From Streptococcaceae bacterium (GTDB lineage: Bacteria > Bacillota > Bacilli > Lactobacillales > Streptococcaceae), in NCBI GenBank assembly GCA_902363395.1, contig CABIZZ010000001.1:62001-126000 (forward strand): a stretch of 64,000 nt of DNA. The letters run 5' to 3'. The notes under the pieces are model-generated. The model made no database searches, was not told where the DNA came from, and was given only the letters and a program-made list of their open reading frames with translations. The first letter of the stretch is position 1, and every line of letters begins with the position of its first letter. Below are positions 8,776 to 18,396 of this stretch, piece after piece. Position numbers and translations under genes: made by a program.

Positions 8776-10824
8776 TGCTTGTTCTACCAAGATCCAACCA
8801 TGGCCTGGAACGGTAAATTCTTCTTGAGAAAGTCCTTGCTCTCTTCCATACACATGAGGGTAGGCAATCGCTAATCTTGCAGATTGTTTGAGTCGATAAG
8901 TCCATTCTTGGTCCCCTAGGTTGACCAAGATAAGCAACTTACGACCGTCTTTCTCAATACTGTAAGAGAAGGTCCTCTCTGAGATCCAAGTGACTTGGCA
9001 GTAATCCCGTATATCTTGAGCCTTGTAAAAGCGAAGGAGCTCTTCCTCTTTTCGATAGGCAATCAATTCACGAAGGAACTGAATATCTGTTTCATAAGCT
9101 GTAGAAGAAACCCAGTCTAGTTGATTTAGAGCATCTGGAAGATTGTAAGTATTCTCTTCTAAGCCCTTGCTGCGATAGAATTCTTGGCCAGCATGTAGGA
9201 AAGGAACTCCTTGAGCCAAGAGGACGAGATGCAAGCCAAGTCGAGCTTTAGCCTGACGCTGCTCCTCTGAAATGTTTGGATCTTCAACCTTGAGATAGTC
9301 AAAGAAGGTCGCATTGTCGTGGCATTCCACATAGTTGATTGCCTGTTGAGGACGTACAAAGTGGGGGGCTCCTTTGAGTCCGACGTTACCAGTCAAAATA
9401 TTGGCCAGATCATTGGCCTGATAGCGGCTGTCTATACGTCCTTCGTTTAGGATGCTTCGTTTAACGGTATCACGGAAGTTGTCACTAAAGAAGCCATACG
9501 GACGAAGTTGACTAGCATTGTATTGATGGGCCAGGAGTTCAGGATCCAGTCCAGTATCCATCTTCCAGCCTTCCCCATAAAGGTAAATGTTGGGGTAAAT
9601 GGCTACTAATTCTTCTTGAATTTCCATCATGGTTTGTCGGTCAAGAATGCCCATCAAGTCAAAGCGGAAACCATCAAAGCCGTAGAGTTGAACCCACTGC
9701 TTGACTGACTGCTTGATGTAGTTGCGAACCATGGCTCTCTCGCTAGCTACATCGTTTCCACAGAAGGTTCCGTTGGTTCGTTGGCGGTCTTGGTCATAGC
9801 GATAGAAATAGCCTGGGACAATCCGCTCAAAAGCAAATTCATCAGAGAGGTAAACATGGTTATAGACAACGTCCATGATGAGGCTGAGATCTGCCTTATG
9901 ATAGGCATCAATCACCTGCTGTAGCTCGAGAATCCGTTGGTATGGATCATTTGGCTGGCTACTAAAACTTCCTTCAGGAACATTGTATTGCACAGGGTCA
10001 TAGCCCCAATTATAACCAGCAGTAGGATTTGTTTCATCCACGCTTCCGAAATCATAGAGGGGCAAAAGCTGAATATGAGTAATGCCCAGGGATTTCAAAT
10101 AGTCAAAGCCAAAGGTCTGTTCTCCATGCTTAGGAGATTCTAAGAGGGCTGGGAAGGTTCCAGGATGATGGAAACCAGCTTCTTTTTGCATAGAGAAGTC
10201 CCGGACGCTCAATTCATAAATAATGGCCTGAGTCGGATCTAGTTGGGTTGTTGCTCTCTGAATAGGGCGTTCGATCTTGTGTCGGTCGACGACATAGCTA
10301 GCTCCTGAATTGGCTTCAGAAGAAAGAGCATAAGGATCATGGACGATATGGGTTACACCGTTGACTTGATGCTGGTAGTAATAAGAGGCTTTTTCCCAGT
10401 CTCCTTCGAGTTCTATACGCCATACACCTTTTTCTGTCCGCTCCATCGGGTAGACAGTTTGGTTGATCAAGAGTTGAACCTCTTGAGAAATAGGAGCCCA
10501 GAAGGCAAAGGTTGTTTTTTCTCTTGAGTAGTGAGCCCCTAAATCCTCTCCATCATATGCATATAGCTGATCAAAGATGGGTTGGCGGACGATGTCGCGA
10601 TAGTGTAGGAGGCAGGTTTCTCCTTTAGCGTTGGAGAGGGTATAGCTTTGACTTAAGTCGATGGGAAGAGGGCTTCGAAGAGTTTTTTCTTCCTCAGTTG
10701 GCAGAAGTTCAATCGTTTTCGAACCAGACATCAATGTAAAAGGAAGAGAGGCCATTACGCTCTCTCCTCCTTCCATGCGAATCAAGTCTTGGTCGTCTAA
10801 ATAAGCTGCAAAGTTGGTGGTCAT
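8773..10824 (-). CDS. pulA: type I pullulanase (cytoplasmic alpha-1,6 debranching enzyme)
   Basis: Glycoside hydrolase family 13 enzyme of 683 residues that cleaves alpha-1,6 branches in imported branched maltodextrins. A CBM48-like N-terminal domain ('AHYSREKTTFAFWAPIS') precedes the barrel. The barrel carries the type I pullulanase motif YNWGYDP and the GH13 regions 'DVVYNHV', 'GFRFDLMGILD' (nucleophile Asp), 'YGEGW' (acid/base Glu) and 'VECHDNATFFD'. There is no signal peptide or LPXTG motif, so it differs from the surface-anchored streptococcal pullulanase SpuA and should act inside the cell beside MalQ and MalP. The start at 10824 has AGGAGA upstream and lies 8 bases after malR, forming a malA-malR-pulA operon. 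Confidence 0.9.
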   Translation of the reverse strand: MTTNFAAYLDDQDLIRMEGGESVMASLPFTLMSGSKTIELLPTEEEKTLRSPLPIDLSQSYTLSNAKGETCLLHYRDIVRQPIFDQLYAYDGEDLGAHYSREKTTFAFWAPISQEVQLLINQTVYPMERTEKGVWRIELEGDWEKASYYYQHQVNGVTHIVHDPYALSSEANSGASYVVDRHKIERPIQRATTQLDPTQAIIYELSVRDFSMQKEAGFHHPGTFPALLESPKHGEQTFGFDYLKSLGITHIQLLPLYDFGSVDETNPTAGYNWGYDPVQYNVPEGSFSSQPNDPYQRILELQQVIDAYHKADLSLIMDVVYNHVYLSDEFAFERIVPGYFYRYDQDRQRTNGTFCGNDVASERAMVRNYIKQSVKQWVQLYGFDGFRFDLMGILDRQTMMEIQEELVAIYPNIYLYGEGWKMDTGLDPELLAHQYNASQLRPYGFFSDNFRDTVKRSILNEGRIDSRYQANDLANILTGNVGLKGAPHFVRPQQAINYVECHDNATFFDYLKVEDPNISEEQRQAKARLGLHLVLLAQGVPFLHAGQEFYRSKGLEENTYNLPDALNQLDWVSSTAYETDIQFLRELIAYRKEEELLRFYKAQDIRDYCQVTWISERTFSYSIEKDGRKLLILVNLGDQEWTYRLKQSARLAIAYPHVYGREQGLSQEEFTVPGHGWILVEQA

Positions 10825-10832
10825 AGGTTCTC

Positions 10833-11816
10833 CTAAAGTTCAATAATCGAGTGTTCAATGAGCTGTCTGTAGCAAACAGTTTTGTTTTCCTTGTTGTCCT
10901 TAATAATTTGGAGTAAGGTTCTGACAGATTCGCGTCCCAATTCGACTGTATTGATATCAATATAGGCATCAATAGGGATTCGTGGTTGAATGGAGTCGAA
11001 GGAAATAATTGGAAGATCGACTTCTTTGTCTCTCAGGTATCTCCGAACCCCTTCAGCAACCAAAATATCCGTTGTCATGAGTGCTTCGAGTTCATCAAAA
11101 GGCAGGGTATCCATAATTTGGTAAGAATTTTCTTCTAGCATGAAACCAAAGGAGAACTTGACCATTTCCTCACGGAGAGGAATCTGGTGACTGGCAAGAG
11201 CTTCTTGGTAGCCCTTGTAGCGGTCTTGAGAAACGGCCAATTCCTTATTTCCTCCAACAAAGGCGATGTGTTGGTATCCTTTCTTGATGAAATATTCGGT
11301 CGCATCAAAGGCGGCCTTAACATTGTCGTTATCGACTAAGGATACAAAAGGAGAAGTTGCTTTTCCTAAAATCAAGAAAGGAAATTTATCTTGAATACAG
11401 AAGTCAACCAAAGGATCATTCAATTTGGAATAGAGGAAGATGAGTCCATCTACCCGCTTACCATAAATCATTTGTTTGAGTTGATCGAGGCGGTGGGTTT
11501 CATTAGCCCCTGTACAAATCTGAATGGCATAGCCATAATCAGAAGCAACCTGACTAATCCCACGGAGGACCGTAGGGAAGAAGGGATTTTGGAAGAACAC
11601 ATCACTCTCATCAGGCAAGACAAGGGCAATCACCTGACTGGACTGGCTCACTAAGCTACGAGCATTGAGGTTTGGATGGTAATCTAGTTCTTTCATGGCA
11701 GAACGAACCCGTTCTTTAGTGGCTTCACTGATGGTAGATTTATTTTGAATCACTCGTGTAACGGTAGATGGTGCAACGCCAGCAAGTTTGGCTACATCTT
11801 TGATGGTGACACGCAT
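10833..11816 (-). CDS. malR: maltose operon transcriptional repressor MalR
   Basis: LacI/GalR family regulator of 327 residues. The N-terminal helix-turn-helix and hinge ('TIKDVAKLAGVAPSTVTRVI') is followed by a periplasmic-binding-protein-like sensor domain. It matches S. pneumoniae MalR closely in the N-terminus and in the C-terminal 'NKENKTVCYRQLIEHSIIE'. It is expected to repress malXCD and malQP by binding CGTTT-type palindromes, of which several lie at 16387-16652. A GGGAGG ribosome site precedes the start; malA ends 11 bases upstream. Confidence 0.93.
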   Translation of the reverse strand: MRVTIKDVAKLAGVAPSTVTRVIQNKSTISEATKERVRSAMKELDYHPNLNARSLVSQSSQVIALVLPDESDVFFQNPFFPTVLRGISQVASDYGYAIQICTGANETHRLDQLKQMIYGKRVDGLIFLYSKLNDPLVDFCIQDKFPFLILGKATSPFVSLVDNDNVKAAFDATEYFIKKGYQHIAFVGGNKELAVSQDRYKGYQEALASHQIPLREEMVKFSFGFMLEENSYQIMDTLPFDELEALMTTDILVAEGVRRYLRDKEVDLPIISFDSIQPRIPIDAYIDINTVELGRESVRTLLQIIKDNKENKTVCYRQLIEHSIIEL

Positions 11817-11827
11817 AAAGGACCTCC

Positions 11828-12640
11828 CTAAGGTTTGTAATCTGGATCCCGGAAATGAGTCTTATAGAAAGCAAGTGCGAGGAACAAGACAAATAGGATA
11901 TTTTGGATCAAGATGGTTGTCGTAAAGACTTGGTGGAATACTAAACTGATTAGGACGCTCACAAGAATAGGCAATCCTAGACAGTTGAGGGTGAAATTGA
12001 AGCATTCTTTGAAGGTCTTGAGAGAGAAGAGACGTGACTTCCGTGTCAAGAAAAGGAAGAAGGAAGCTCCAAATACTAAAATGGCAAAATTCACAGCAGA
12101 TAAGAAACCTGAGAAGAGGACGAGAAAGAGGCTGACAGCCAATCGATTGGCCTGGAACCAATCTTTGGAAATGGCCTTAGTGAGTTCCTTTTTGTCCTGA
12201 ATGCTCTCTTGATTGATGGCTTGGTAAGGAATCGTAGCTAGTTCTTTCTTTTCTTTGAGAATGATTAAGGCTTTCTTATCAAAGTGAAGCGTCAGTGCTG
12301 CTCCGTATTCAGCATCCTCGTGTTGGCCAAGAATGACTTGACCAGATTTGTTTTCAAATACTTTTGAATTGTTTTGATAGGTGAATTCTCCTTGAGAGAA
12401 GGCCCCGTTTTCCTTCAAGTCCACCATGACTTCATCTGACAGGGGATCAAAGACATCACTGACGAAGGTGGTTAAGGGGTAGGTCTGTAATTCCGCATTT
12501 TGAACGGCAACAGGGATCAGGGTCAAGGATAGAAGAAAGAGTGAGGTAAAGATCATTTGGAACCAATTGAGTTGTTTGCGGTTGGCAAATGCTTTTCTTA
12601 CCTGAAAAAGGCTGGAAAAATAATTAAATGGATAGGGCAT
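11828..12640 (-). CDS. malA: maltodextrin utilization protein MalA (DUF1189 membrane protein)
   Basis: 270-residue membrane protein of the DUF1189 family, named MalA in S. pneumoniae from its place beside malR. It has one N-terminal membrane segment (about 28-46), an extracytoplasmic domain of about 120 residues, then three to four membrane segments in the C-terminal half. The biochemical role is not known; the link to maltodextrin use rests on gene order. It is separated from malD by about 230 bases holding a stem-loop and a possible own promoter. Confidence 0.85.
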   Translation of the reverse strand: MPYPFNYFSSLFQVRKAFANRKQLNWFQMIFTSLFLLSLTLIPVAVQNAELQTYPLTTFVSDVFDPLSDEVMVDLKENGAFSQGEFTYQNNSKVFENKSGQVILGQHEDAEYGAALTLHFDKKALIILKEKKELATIPYQAINQESIQDKKELTKAISKDWFQANRLAVSLFLVLFSGFLSAVNFAILVFGASFFLFLTRKSRLFSLKTFKECFNFTLNCLGLPILVSVLISLVFHQVFTTTILIQNILFVLFLALAFYKTHFRDPDYKP

Positions 12641-12868
12641 GAAGTGACCTTTCTAATCTCCGGGATGGATTTCCCCTGTATGGAGAGCATAACATGATTT
12701 TATCCTTAACCAAAGATGGGAGAGAGACTGGTAGCAAATCAATCAACTTGCTACCCTTGTCCCACTCCCATCCTTTCCTTAAAGATAAAATTTATGTGAC
12801 TGGGAGAAAAGCACGAGAGAAGATCTCATCCTTTTCATCATTGCTGGAAGGTTATAGAAAAGTTTATT
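12641..12868. other. malD-malA intergenic region with stem-loop
   Basis: On the minus strand, GATGGGAG (12772-12765) pairs with CTCCCATC (12722-12715), and within it GGTAGCAA pairs with TTGCTACC. This makes a long hairpin about 100 bases after malD without a good T-run. Farther down the minus strand TTGGTT and TATGCT are 16 bases apart, a weak candidate promoter for malA-malR-pulA. No gene is seen here; the plus-strand frame crossing it continues antisense into malD and is not credible. Confidence 0.45.
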
Positions 12869-13711
12869 TTATCCTTTATCCCCACCAGCTGTCAAGCCTG
12901 AAACAAAGTTCTTTTGGAGGAAGAAGAACAGAACACAGATTGGGACTGCAATCAGAATCGCACCTGCCGCAAAGAAGGCAATCTTTTGATTTTTTTGGTC
13001 GCTGATAAAGGTTTGAAGACCAACAGCTACCGTGTAATTGATTTCATCGCGAAGCAAGAATTTAGATAAGATGTAGTCTCCAAAAGGTCCCATGAAGGCC
13101 CAAAGTGCTTGGACCGCAATCATTGGGCGAACCAATGGAAGGACGATTTGCCAGAAGCGACGGAAGTGTCCAGCACCATCCAATTTTGCAGATTCATCAA
13201 GTGAAATTGGGACTGTATCGAAGTAACCCTTCATCAACCAAGCGTTCATCGGGATTCCCCCGCCGACATAGAGGAAGATGAGGAACCAGCTGTGGTTCAA
13301 GGCGTTCAACATCAAGGCCATAACGAAGAAGGCAGTCAAAGCAGCCATGGTAGGGACCATTTGGATAATCAAGAAGAAGACCAAACTTTGCTTACGAGCC
13401 AAGAAGTTATAGCGGCTGTAGGCATATCCTGCCAAGGTAATGATGGATGTTTGAGCAACCATGGTAATAATGGCGATAATCAAGGTGTTGAGATACCAGG
13501 TACCATATAAGGTGTCCGTAAAGAGTTTTTGGAAGTTATCAAAGCTGAGACTGCCACTGAAATCAAGTGTAAAGGCACTGACGTTACCCGTTTTGAAGGC
13601 TGAAAGAACCGTGATCAACAATGGATAGATGATGATGATGGAAAGGACAACCAAGTAGAGGTAAGTCAAGAAATGATTAAGGCGGCGTTTAAATTGAACT
13701 GAATTTTTCAT
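12869..13711 (-). CDS. malD: maltodextrin ABC transporter permease MalD
   Basis: Inner-membrane permease of 280 residues, six segments, binding-protein-dependent (MalG type). The EAA-loop that docks the ATPase is visible as '[25 protein letters not shown]'. The ATG at 13711 is chosen over the upstream in-frame one because GGAGG lies 9 bases before it and the protein then starts MKNSVQF as in S. pneumoniae. One base separates it from malC. No ATPase gene is in this region, so a shared ATPase elsewhere (MsmK type) is inferred. Confidence 0.95.
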   Translation of the reverse strand: MKNSVQFKRRLNHFLTYLYLVVLSIIIIYPLLITVLSAFKTGNVSAFTLDFSGSLSFDNFQKLFTDTLYGTWYLNTLIIAIITMVAQTSIITLAGYAYSRYNFLARKQSLVFFLIIQMVPTMAALTAFFVMALMLNALNHSWFLIFLYVGGGIPMNAWLMKGYFDTVPISLDESAKLDGAGHFRRFWQIVLPLVRPMIAVQALWAFMGPFGDYILSKFLLRDEINYTVAVGLQTFISDQKNQKIAFFAAGAILIAVPICVLFFFLQKNFVSGLTAGGDKG

Positions 13712-13712
13712 T

Positions 13713-15008
13713 TTACACATCCTCCATATCAAATGCGTGCAGTTTCTTGAAGGCAATCATCGAGATCGAGATGACAATCAGAGAGATGATCAACGTAACC
13801 GCAGCAGCCATTGAGTATTGAGGTGATGAGTTCGTTGTCAATTTATAGATCCAAGAAATCAAGATATCTGTCGAACCAGCATTACCACCAACAGATCCAG
13901 GTCCACCATCGTTAAAGAGGTAGATAATGGAGAAATTGTTAAAGTTGAAGGTGTATTGGCTGATGAGCGTTGGTGCCGCAACCGCCAAAATCATTGGGAA
14001 GGTAATGTTGCGGAATTTTTGCCAAGCGTTGGCCCCATCAATATAGGCTGCTTCGTAAAGGTCGTTTGGAATAGATTGCAAGATTCCGAGTGTCAAGACG
14101 TAAATGTAAGGGAAGCCGAGCCAACCTTGCATCATAATCAAAGCAATTTTTGTCCAAGTAGGATCCGTTTTCCAAGGAATGAGAACCCCATCCAAGAATG
14201 GGAAAATCTTCGCAAAGAGCGGAAGGACTTGCGCATTGATGGCCCCGATACTATCGTTGAACATGTTTGAGAATGTCAAGATCGTAATGAAGGCAGGAAC
14301 CGCCCAAGGAAGAAGGAAGATAACACCGAAGATGCGTTTTCCTTTAATGAATGGTTGGTTGGCAATAATAGCCGTTAGGATACCAAGAACGATTTGAAGT
14401 GTTGAAGCTGCCAAGGCCCAGATCAAGGTCCAGCCCAATACAGATGTAAAGGCAGAACGGAAGGTACTCAAAGTCCACATGTTGGTGAAGTTTTGAAGTC
14501 CGATCCAATCAAGGAGCGTAAAACGAGCTGTATGCTTAAAGTCGTAGTTGGTAAAGGCAATCATCAAGGTAACCAAAACAGGGAAGATGATTGCAAAGGT
14601 CATGGCAATATAAGAAGGGATGATCAAGAGATATGGGAAGCCATTTTCATAGATAGCATTCACCATTTCTTTTAGGGTCTTCGGCACTCGAATACCGTTA
14701 TTAATCCGCTTAGCTACAGTACCCGCATCTTTGATATTCAAGGCGTAGAACATCAAATAAACGACGGTGATAATTAAGTGGAAGGCACCACGAATCAAGA
14801 TAAAAAGAGAATTATCTTTTCCACGGACAGTACCTAGGGTAATTAGTTTAGACAATTCCTCCAAACCAATACCGAAAAAGTATGCGAGAAAGACAAGTGT
14901 TACACCGAGGAAGATGTATCCTTTTGCTTTCTGTTTGTTATAGATTTGTCCCAAGCCAGGAATGAGGGATAGCCACATTGCTTTTTTGGGATTTTGTTGT
15001 GTTTCCAT
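13713..15008 (-). CDS. malC: maltodextrin ABC transporter permease MalC
   Basis: MalF-type permease of 431 residues. An N-terminal extension with two or three hydrophobic segments (about residues 10-100) precedes the six-segment transporter core. The EAA-loop reads '[21 protein letters not shown]'. It forms the membrane channel with MalD and receives substrate from the lipoprotein MalX. An AAGGAG ribosome site precedes the start. Confidence 0.95.
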   Translation of the reverse strand: METQQNPKKAMWLSLIPGLGQIYNKQKAKGYIFLGVTLVFLAYFFGIGLEELSKLITLGTVRGKDNSLFILIRGAFHLIITVVYLMFYALNIKDAGTVAKRINNGIRVPKTLKEMVNAIYENGFPYLLIIPSYIAMTFAIIFPVLVTLMIAFTNYDFKHTARFTLLDWIGLQNFTNMWTLSTFRSAFTSVLGWTLIWALAASTLQIVLGILTAIIANQPFIKGKRIFGVIFLLPWAVPAFITILTFSNMFNDSIGAINAQVLPLFAKIFPFLDGVLIPWKTDPTWTKIALIMMQGWLGFPYIYVLTLGILQSIPNDLYEAAYIDGANAWQKFRNITFPMILAVAAPTLISQYTFNFNNFSIIYLFNDGGPGSVGGNAGSTDILISWIYKLTTNSSPQYSMAAAVTLIISLIVISISMIAFKKLHAFDMEDV

Positions 15009-15054
15009 ATCGACTCCTTATAAGTGAGCGACCAAAGGCCACATCACAGCGAAA

Positions 15055-15075
15055 GGCTGGGAAACATTCCCAGCC
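15055..15075 (-). other. stem-loop between malX and malC
   Basis: A perfect 9-base stem (GGCTGGGAA with TTCCCAGCC, 3-base loop) lies just after malX without a T-run. Such hairpins after binding-protein genes usually protect the upstream mRNA or attenuate the permease genes; that role is inferred here. Confidence 0.6.
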
Positions 15076-15089
15076 CCTTGGGAACTGTA

Positions 15090-16346
15090 TTACTTGCCAC
15101 CGAATTTTTGTTCGATAGTTTCTTTGATTAATTTAACAGCATCGTCAGCAGCATCTTTAGAAGATTTCTTACCACTTACAGCGTCGAAGAGCATAGTTGC
15201 AGCTGGATCCCAAACAGTACTCATTTCAGAGATGTTTGGCATTGGTTGTGCATTTTCAAACTGTTTAACAACGGCAGTTGTCAACTCATCTTTTTTACCA
15301 ACAGCGTACTCACGAGCTTCTGTGTTAGCTGGCACTTCGTTTGTCTTATCGTAGAAAGCTTTTTGTTGATCAGTTGAAGTCAAGAAGTCTACGAATTTTT
15401 GAGCTGCTTCAGGGTGGTTAGCACCTGCAGGGATAACCCAAGCTTTACCACCACCGAAGGCAGAGTATGCTTTTCCATTTGGAAGAGTAGGGATTGTTGC
15501 TACACCGTAGTTTACTTTTGCTTCTTTCAATGAAGATGCTTTCCATGGACCATCGATGATGGCAGCTGTCTTACCTTCTTGGAATTGAGTTTGGATGAAG
15601 TTTGCAGCACCTTTAGTGTCTTGCAATCCTTTAGGCCATTTAGCGTACCAAGTTTTCGCGTATTCGATACCGTCGATTGCACCTTGGTTGTTCAAACCAA
15701 CGTCTTTTGGATCTGTACCATCTTTGCCGAAGACATAGCCACCGTTACCTGAAAGGAGTCCGTATGCATAGTAGAAGTTTGTCCAGTCAGCAAGGAAGGC
15801 AGTGTTTTTACCAGCTTCGCCAGCGAAGTCGTACTTGCTATCTTTTGACAATTCTTCAAGTTCACCAAATGTTTTTGGAGCTTCTTGCAAGAGGTCTTTG
15901 TTGTAGTAAAGAACCAATGTTTCGATAACTGCTGGTGCACCGTATACTTTACCACCGTTTGTTACAAGTGATTCAGTTGTTTTGTCAGTCTTGCTGTCTT
16001 TGTTCAATGTCACTTCAGCTAATTGACCGTCGTTACCAAGACCACCAACGCGGTCGTATGGTGCCATCATAACGTCTGGAGCTTTACCAGATTGGTTGTC
16101 AAGAGACAATTTGTCCAATCCACCAAGAGCGTCACCTGTCTTGATCGTTACTTTTGTTCCACTTTCTTTTTCAAAAGCTTTCGCAGCTTCTTCCATGTAG
16201 GCTTTGTAGCCATTGTCAACGTATACTGTCAACTCGTTTTCAGAAGCAGCAGAGTCATCTTTTTTGCCTCCACAAGCTACCAAAAGAAGTGATGCGAACC
16301 CAACTGTACCAAGTACAGCAGCGCTTCGAAGAATTGTGCGTTTCAT
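15090..16346 (-). CDS. malX: maltose/maltodextrin-binding lipoprotein MalX
   Basis: Solute-binding lipoprotein of 418 residues, first gene of the leftward malXCD operon. The signal peptide (residues 1-24) ends in a lipobox, 'LLVAC', so the protein should be lipid-anchored at Cys25. The rest matches family 1 extracellular solute-binding proteins ('GKTAAIIDGPWKASS', 'GKAWVIPAGANHPEAAQKFVDF'). Very strong AGGAGG ribosome site. Expressed from a promoter overlapped by MalR/CcpA operator sequences. Confidence 0.95.
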   Translation of the reverse strand: MKRTILRSAAVLGTVGFASLLLVACGGKKDDSAASENELTVYVDNGYKAYMEEAAKAFEKESGTKVTIKTGDALGGLDKLSLDNQSGKAPDVMMAPYDRVGGLGNDGQLAEVTLNKDSKTDKTTESLVTNGGKVYGAPAVIETLVLYYNKDLLQEAPKTFGELEELSKDSKYDFAGEAGKNTAFLADWTNFYYAYGLLSGNGGYVFGKDGTDPKDVGLNNQGAIDGIEYAKTWYAKWPKGLQDTKGAANFIQTQFQEGKTAAIIDGPWKASSLKEAKVNYGVATIPTLPNGKAYSAFGGGKAWVIPAGANHPEAAQKFVDFLTSTDQQKAFYDKTNEVPANTEAREYAVGKKDELTTAVVKQFENAQPMPNISEMSTVWDPAATMLFDAVSGKKSSKDAADDAVKLIKETIEQKFGGK

Positions 16347-16386
16347 GATTTATTCCTCCTAAAGAATAAAAATAAGATTATTAGTT

Positions 16387-16412
16387 GAAAACGTTTTAGA
16401 CAAACGTTTTCC
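16387..16412. promoter_or_regulatory. MalR-type operators downstream of the malX promoter
   Basis: Two adjacent ACGTTT-centred half-palindromes, GAAAACGTTTTAG (16387-16399) and ACAAACGTTTTCC (16400-16412), lie between the malX -10 box and its start codon. They match the LacI/GalR-type core AANCGTT and are the likely MalR sites for repression of malXCD. Confidence 0.65.
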
Positions 16413-16423
16413 TTAACACGAAT

Positions 16424-16452
16424 AGTATATCACAGGGAGAAAACGTTTGCAA
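16424..16452 (-). promoter_or_regulatory. malX promoter overlapped by a cre-like site
   Basis: On the minus strand TTGCAA (16452-16447) and TATACT (16429-16424) are spaced by 17 bases. TTGCAAACGTTTTCT (16452-16438), which includes the -35 box, fits the CcpA cre consensus WTGNAANCGNWNNCW at every fixed position. The same sequence could also serve MalR, since both regulators are of the LacI/GalR family. Confidence 0.75.
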
Positions 16453-16588
16453 GCTCTTTGTGCAAAATTTTTTAAAAAATTTTTATCTTCTATTAAATAC
16501 ACACAAATAGTTGACATGAAAATGAGAAAGGGATAAACTAGGCGTGGGGTGAACCTGCAGAAAAAATCATAAAAGTTTAGGAAACCTC

Positions 16589-16652
16589 TTGCATAAACCA
16601 CAAGAATATTTTATAATGGACACGTAACGCAAACGTTTTCCTTGAACGTTGC
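16589..16652 (+). promoter_or_regulatory. malQP promoter and operator
   Basis: TTGCAT (16589-16594) and TATAAT (16612-16617) are 17 bases apart, a strong sigma-A promoter. GCAAACGTTTTCC followed by TTGAACGTTGC (16629-16652) covers the expected start of transcription and is the likely MalR operator. The leader to malQ is then about 195 bases long, with a CTATTCT/AGAATAG pairing but no terminator. Confidence 0.75.
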
Positions 16653-16818
16653 ATAAAGATGATCTAGGGTCATTTATAAATAGGTTAAATTTTTTCTATG
16701 TCTGACAATTAGTCTTCTTCTATTCTATCTAAGAGTCGGAGTGAAAACGGGAACAGAATAGAAAGTTGGTCTATTTTTCTTTGAAACAAAAAATATTAAA
16801 CTAAAGGTGGTACCCTCA

Positions 16819-18354
16819 ATGAAAAAACGCCAAAGTGGTGTCTTGATGCACATTTCATCCTTGCCTGGGAAGTATGGAATCGGTTCGTTTGGTCAAGCAG
16901 CTTACGATTTTGTAGATTTCCTCGTTCGGACCAAGCAACGGTATTGGCAAATTTTGCCTCTTGGAACAACCAGTTATGGAGATTCTCCATATCAATCCTT
17001 CTCAGCTTTTGCAGGGAATACCCACTTTATTGACTTCGATCTCTTGATCGAGCAAGGGCTCTTGGATGAATCTGATGTCGAGGGTGTTGATTTTGGTCAA
17101 GACCCAACAGAAGTAGACTATGCGAAGATCTTCGAACAACGTCGTCCTCTTCTAGAAAAAGCAGTTAAAGCTTTTATCGAAAACGGTGATTGGAATGACT
17201 TCAGCCGTTTTGCTGAAGAAAATGCAGCTTGGTTGGAATTATTTGCTGAATACATGGCTATTAAAGAGCACTTTGAATTAAAAGCATGGACAGAATGGCC
17301 AGACGCTGCGATTCGTGCACGTCAACCGGAGGCCCTTGCTTCATACCGCGCTCAATTGGAAGACAAATTGACTTACCATCGAGTAACACAGTATTTCTTC
17401 TTCAAACAATGGTTGAAATTGAAAGCATACGCTAACGACAACCATATTGAGATCGTAGGTGATATGCCAATCTACGTAGCAGAAGATTCAAGCGACATGT
17501 GGGCTAATCCTCATCTCTTCAAAACAGATGAAAATGGAAAAGCAACCTGCATCGCAGGATGCCCGCCAGATGAGTTCTCAGCAACTGGTCAGCTTTGGGG
17601 CAACCCAATCTATGATTGGGAAGCAATGGACAAAGATGGTTACAAATGGTGGATTGAACGCTTGCGTGAGAGCTTCAAAATCTACGACATCGTGCGGATT
17701 GACCACTTCCGTGGCTTCGAGTCTTACTGGGAAATCCCAGCTGGTTCTGATACAGCGGCACCAGGTAAATGGGTCAAAGGACCTGGCTACAAACTCTTTG
17801 CAGCAGTGAAAGAAGAGCTGGGTGACTTGAACATCATCGCAGAAGACCTTGGCTTCATGACGGACGAAGTCATTGAGCTTCGTGAGCGCACAGGCTTCCC
17901 AGGCATGAAGATTCTTCAATTTGCCTTCAATCCTGACGATGAAAGTATCGACAGCCCTCACTTAGCACCAAATAACTCTGTTATGTACACTGGAACACAT
18001 GATAACAACACGGTTCTTGGTTGGTACCGCAATGAAATCGACGATCCAACTCGCGAGTACCTTGCTCGTTACACAAACCGTAAAGAATACGAATCTGTTC
18101 CACATGCGATGCTTCGTACCGTCTTTGCTTCAGTCAGCTTTATGGCCATCGCTACCATGCAAGATTTGTTAGAGTTGGATGGCTCAGCTCGTATGAACTT
18201 CCCATCTACCCTTGGTGGCAACTGGGCATGGCGGATGACAGCGGATCAATTGACTCCTGCTGTCGAGCAAGAATTGCTTGATTTCACAACGATCTATCGT
18301 CGTGAAAATACTGACTTGGTGAAAGAAGAAAAAGCGAAAAAAGCAGAAAAATAA
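16819..18354 (+). CDS. malQ: 4-alpha-glucanotransferase (amylomaltase) MalQ
   Basis: Cytoplasmic GH77 enzyme of 511 residues that transfers glucan segments between maltodextrins, releasing glucose and making longer chains for MalP. Signature segments: 'GVLMHISSLPGKYGIG' at the N-terminus, 'VRIDHFRGFESYWEIP' with the nucleophile Asp, 'IIAEDLGFMTDEV' with the acid/base Glu, and 'TGTHDNNTVLGW'. The ATG at 16819 is preferred over the in-frame GTG at 16807, since AAAGGTGG lies 8 bases before it and the protein starts MKKRQSGVL as in relatives. First gene of malQP. Confidence 0.95.
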   Translation: MKKRQSGVLMHISSLPGKYGIGSFGQAAYDFVDFLVRTKQRYWQILPLGTTSYGDSPYQSFSAFAGNTHFIDFDLLIEQGLLDESDVEGVDFGQDPTEVDYAKIFEQRRPLLEKAVKAFIENGDWNDFSRFAEENAAWLELFAEYMAIKEHFELKAWTEWPDAAIRARQPEALASYRAQLEDKLTYHRVTQYFFFKQWLKLKAYANDNHIEIVGDMPIYVAEDSSDMWANPHLFKTDENGKATCIAGCPPDEFSATGQLWGNPIYDWEAMDKDGYKWWIERLRESFKIYDIVRIDHFRGFESYWEIPAGSDTAAPGKWVKGPGYKLFAAVKEELGDLNIIAEDLGFMTDEVIELRERTGFPGMKILQFAFNPDDESIDSPHLAPNNSVMYTGTHDNNTVLGWYRNEIDDPTREYLARYTNRKEYESVPHAMLRTVFASVSFMAIATMQDLLELDGSARMNFPSTLGGNWAWRMTADQLTPAVEQELLDFTTIYRRENTDLVKEEKAKKAEK

Positions 18355-18396
18355 TCTTTCCCCCTATCTAATCAAAACACAAGGAGACACTTAATC

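Noticed and set aside
12694..13005. 103-codon plus-strand frame between malA and malD.
   Set aside because: It overlaps the malD 3' end antisense, its composition is not protein-like, and it has no ribosome site.
16803..16818. AAAGGTGGTACCC before malQ resembles the T-box riboswitch antiterminator motif (GGTGGTACC).
   Set aside because: No terminator follows, no specifier stem is recognisable in the 195-base leader, and a T-box would make no sense for malQ. The motif works better as the malQ ribosome site.
17578..17961. Minus-strand 127-codon frame inside malQ, and similar ones in malP and argS.
   Set aside because: These are by-products of the strongly biased codon use of highly expressed genes.
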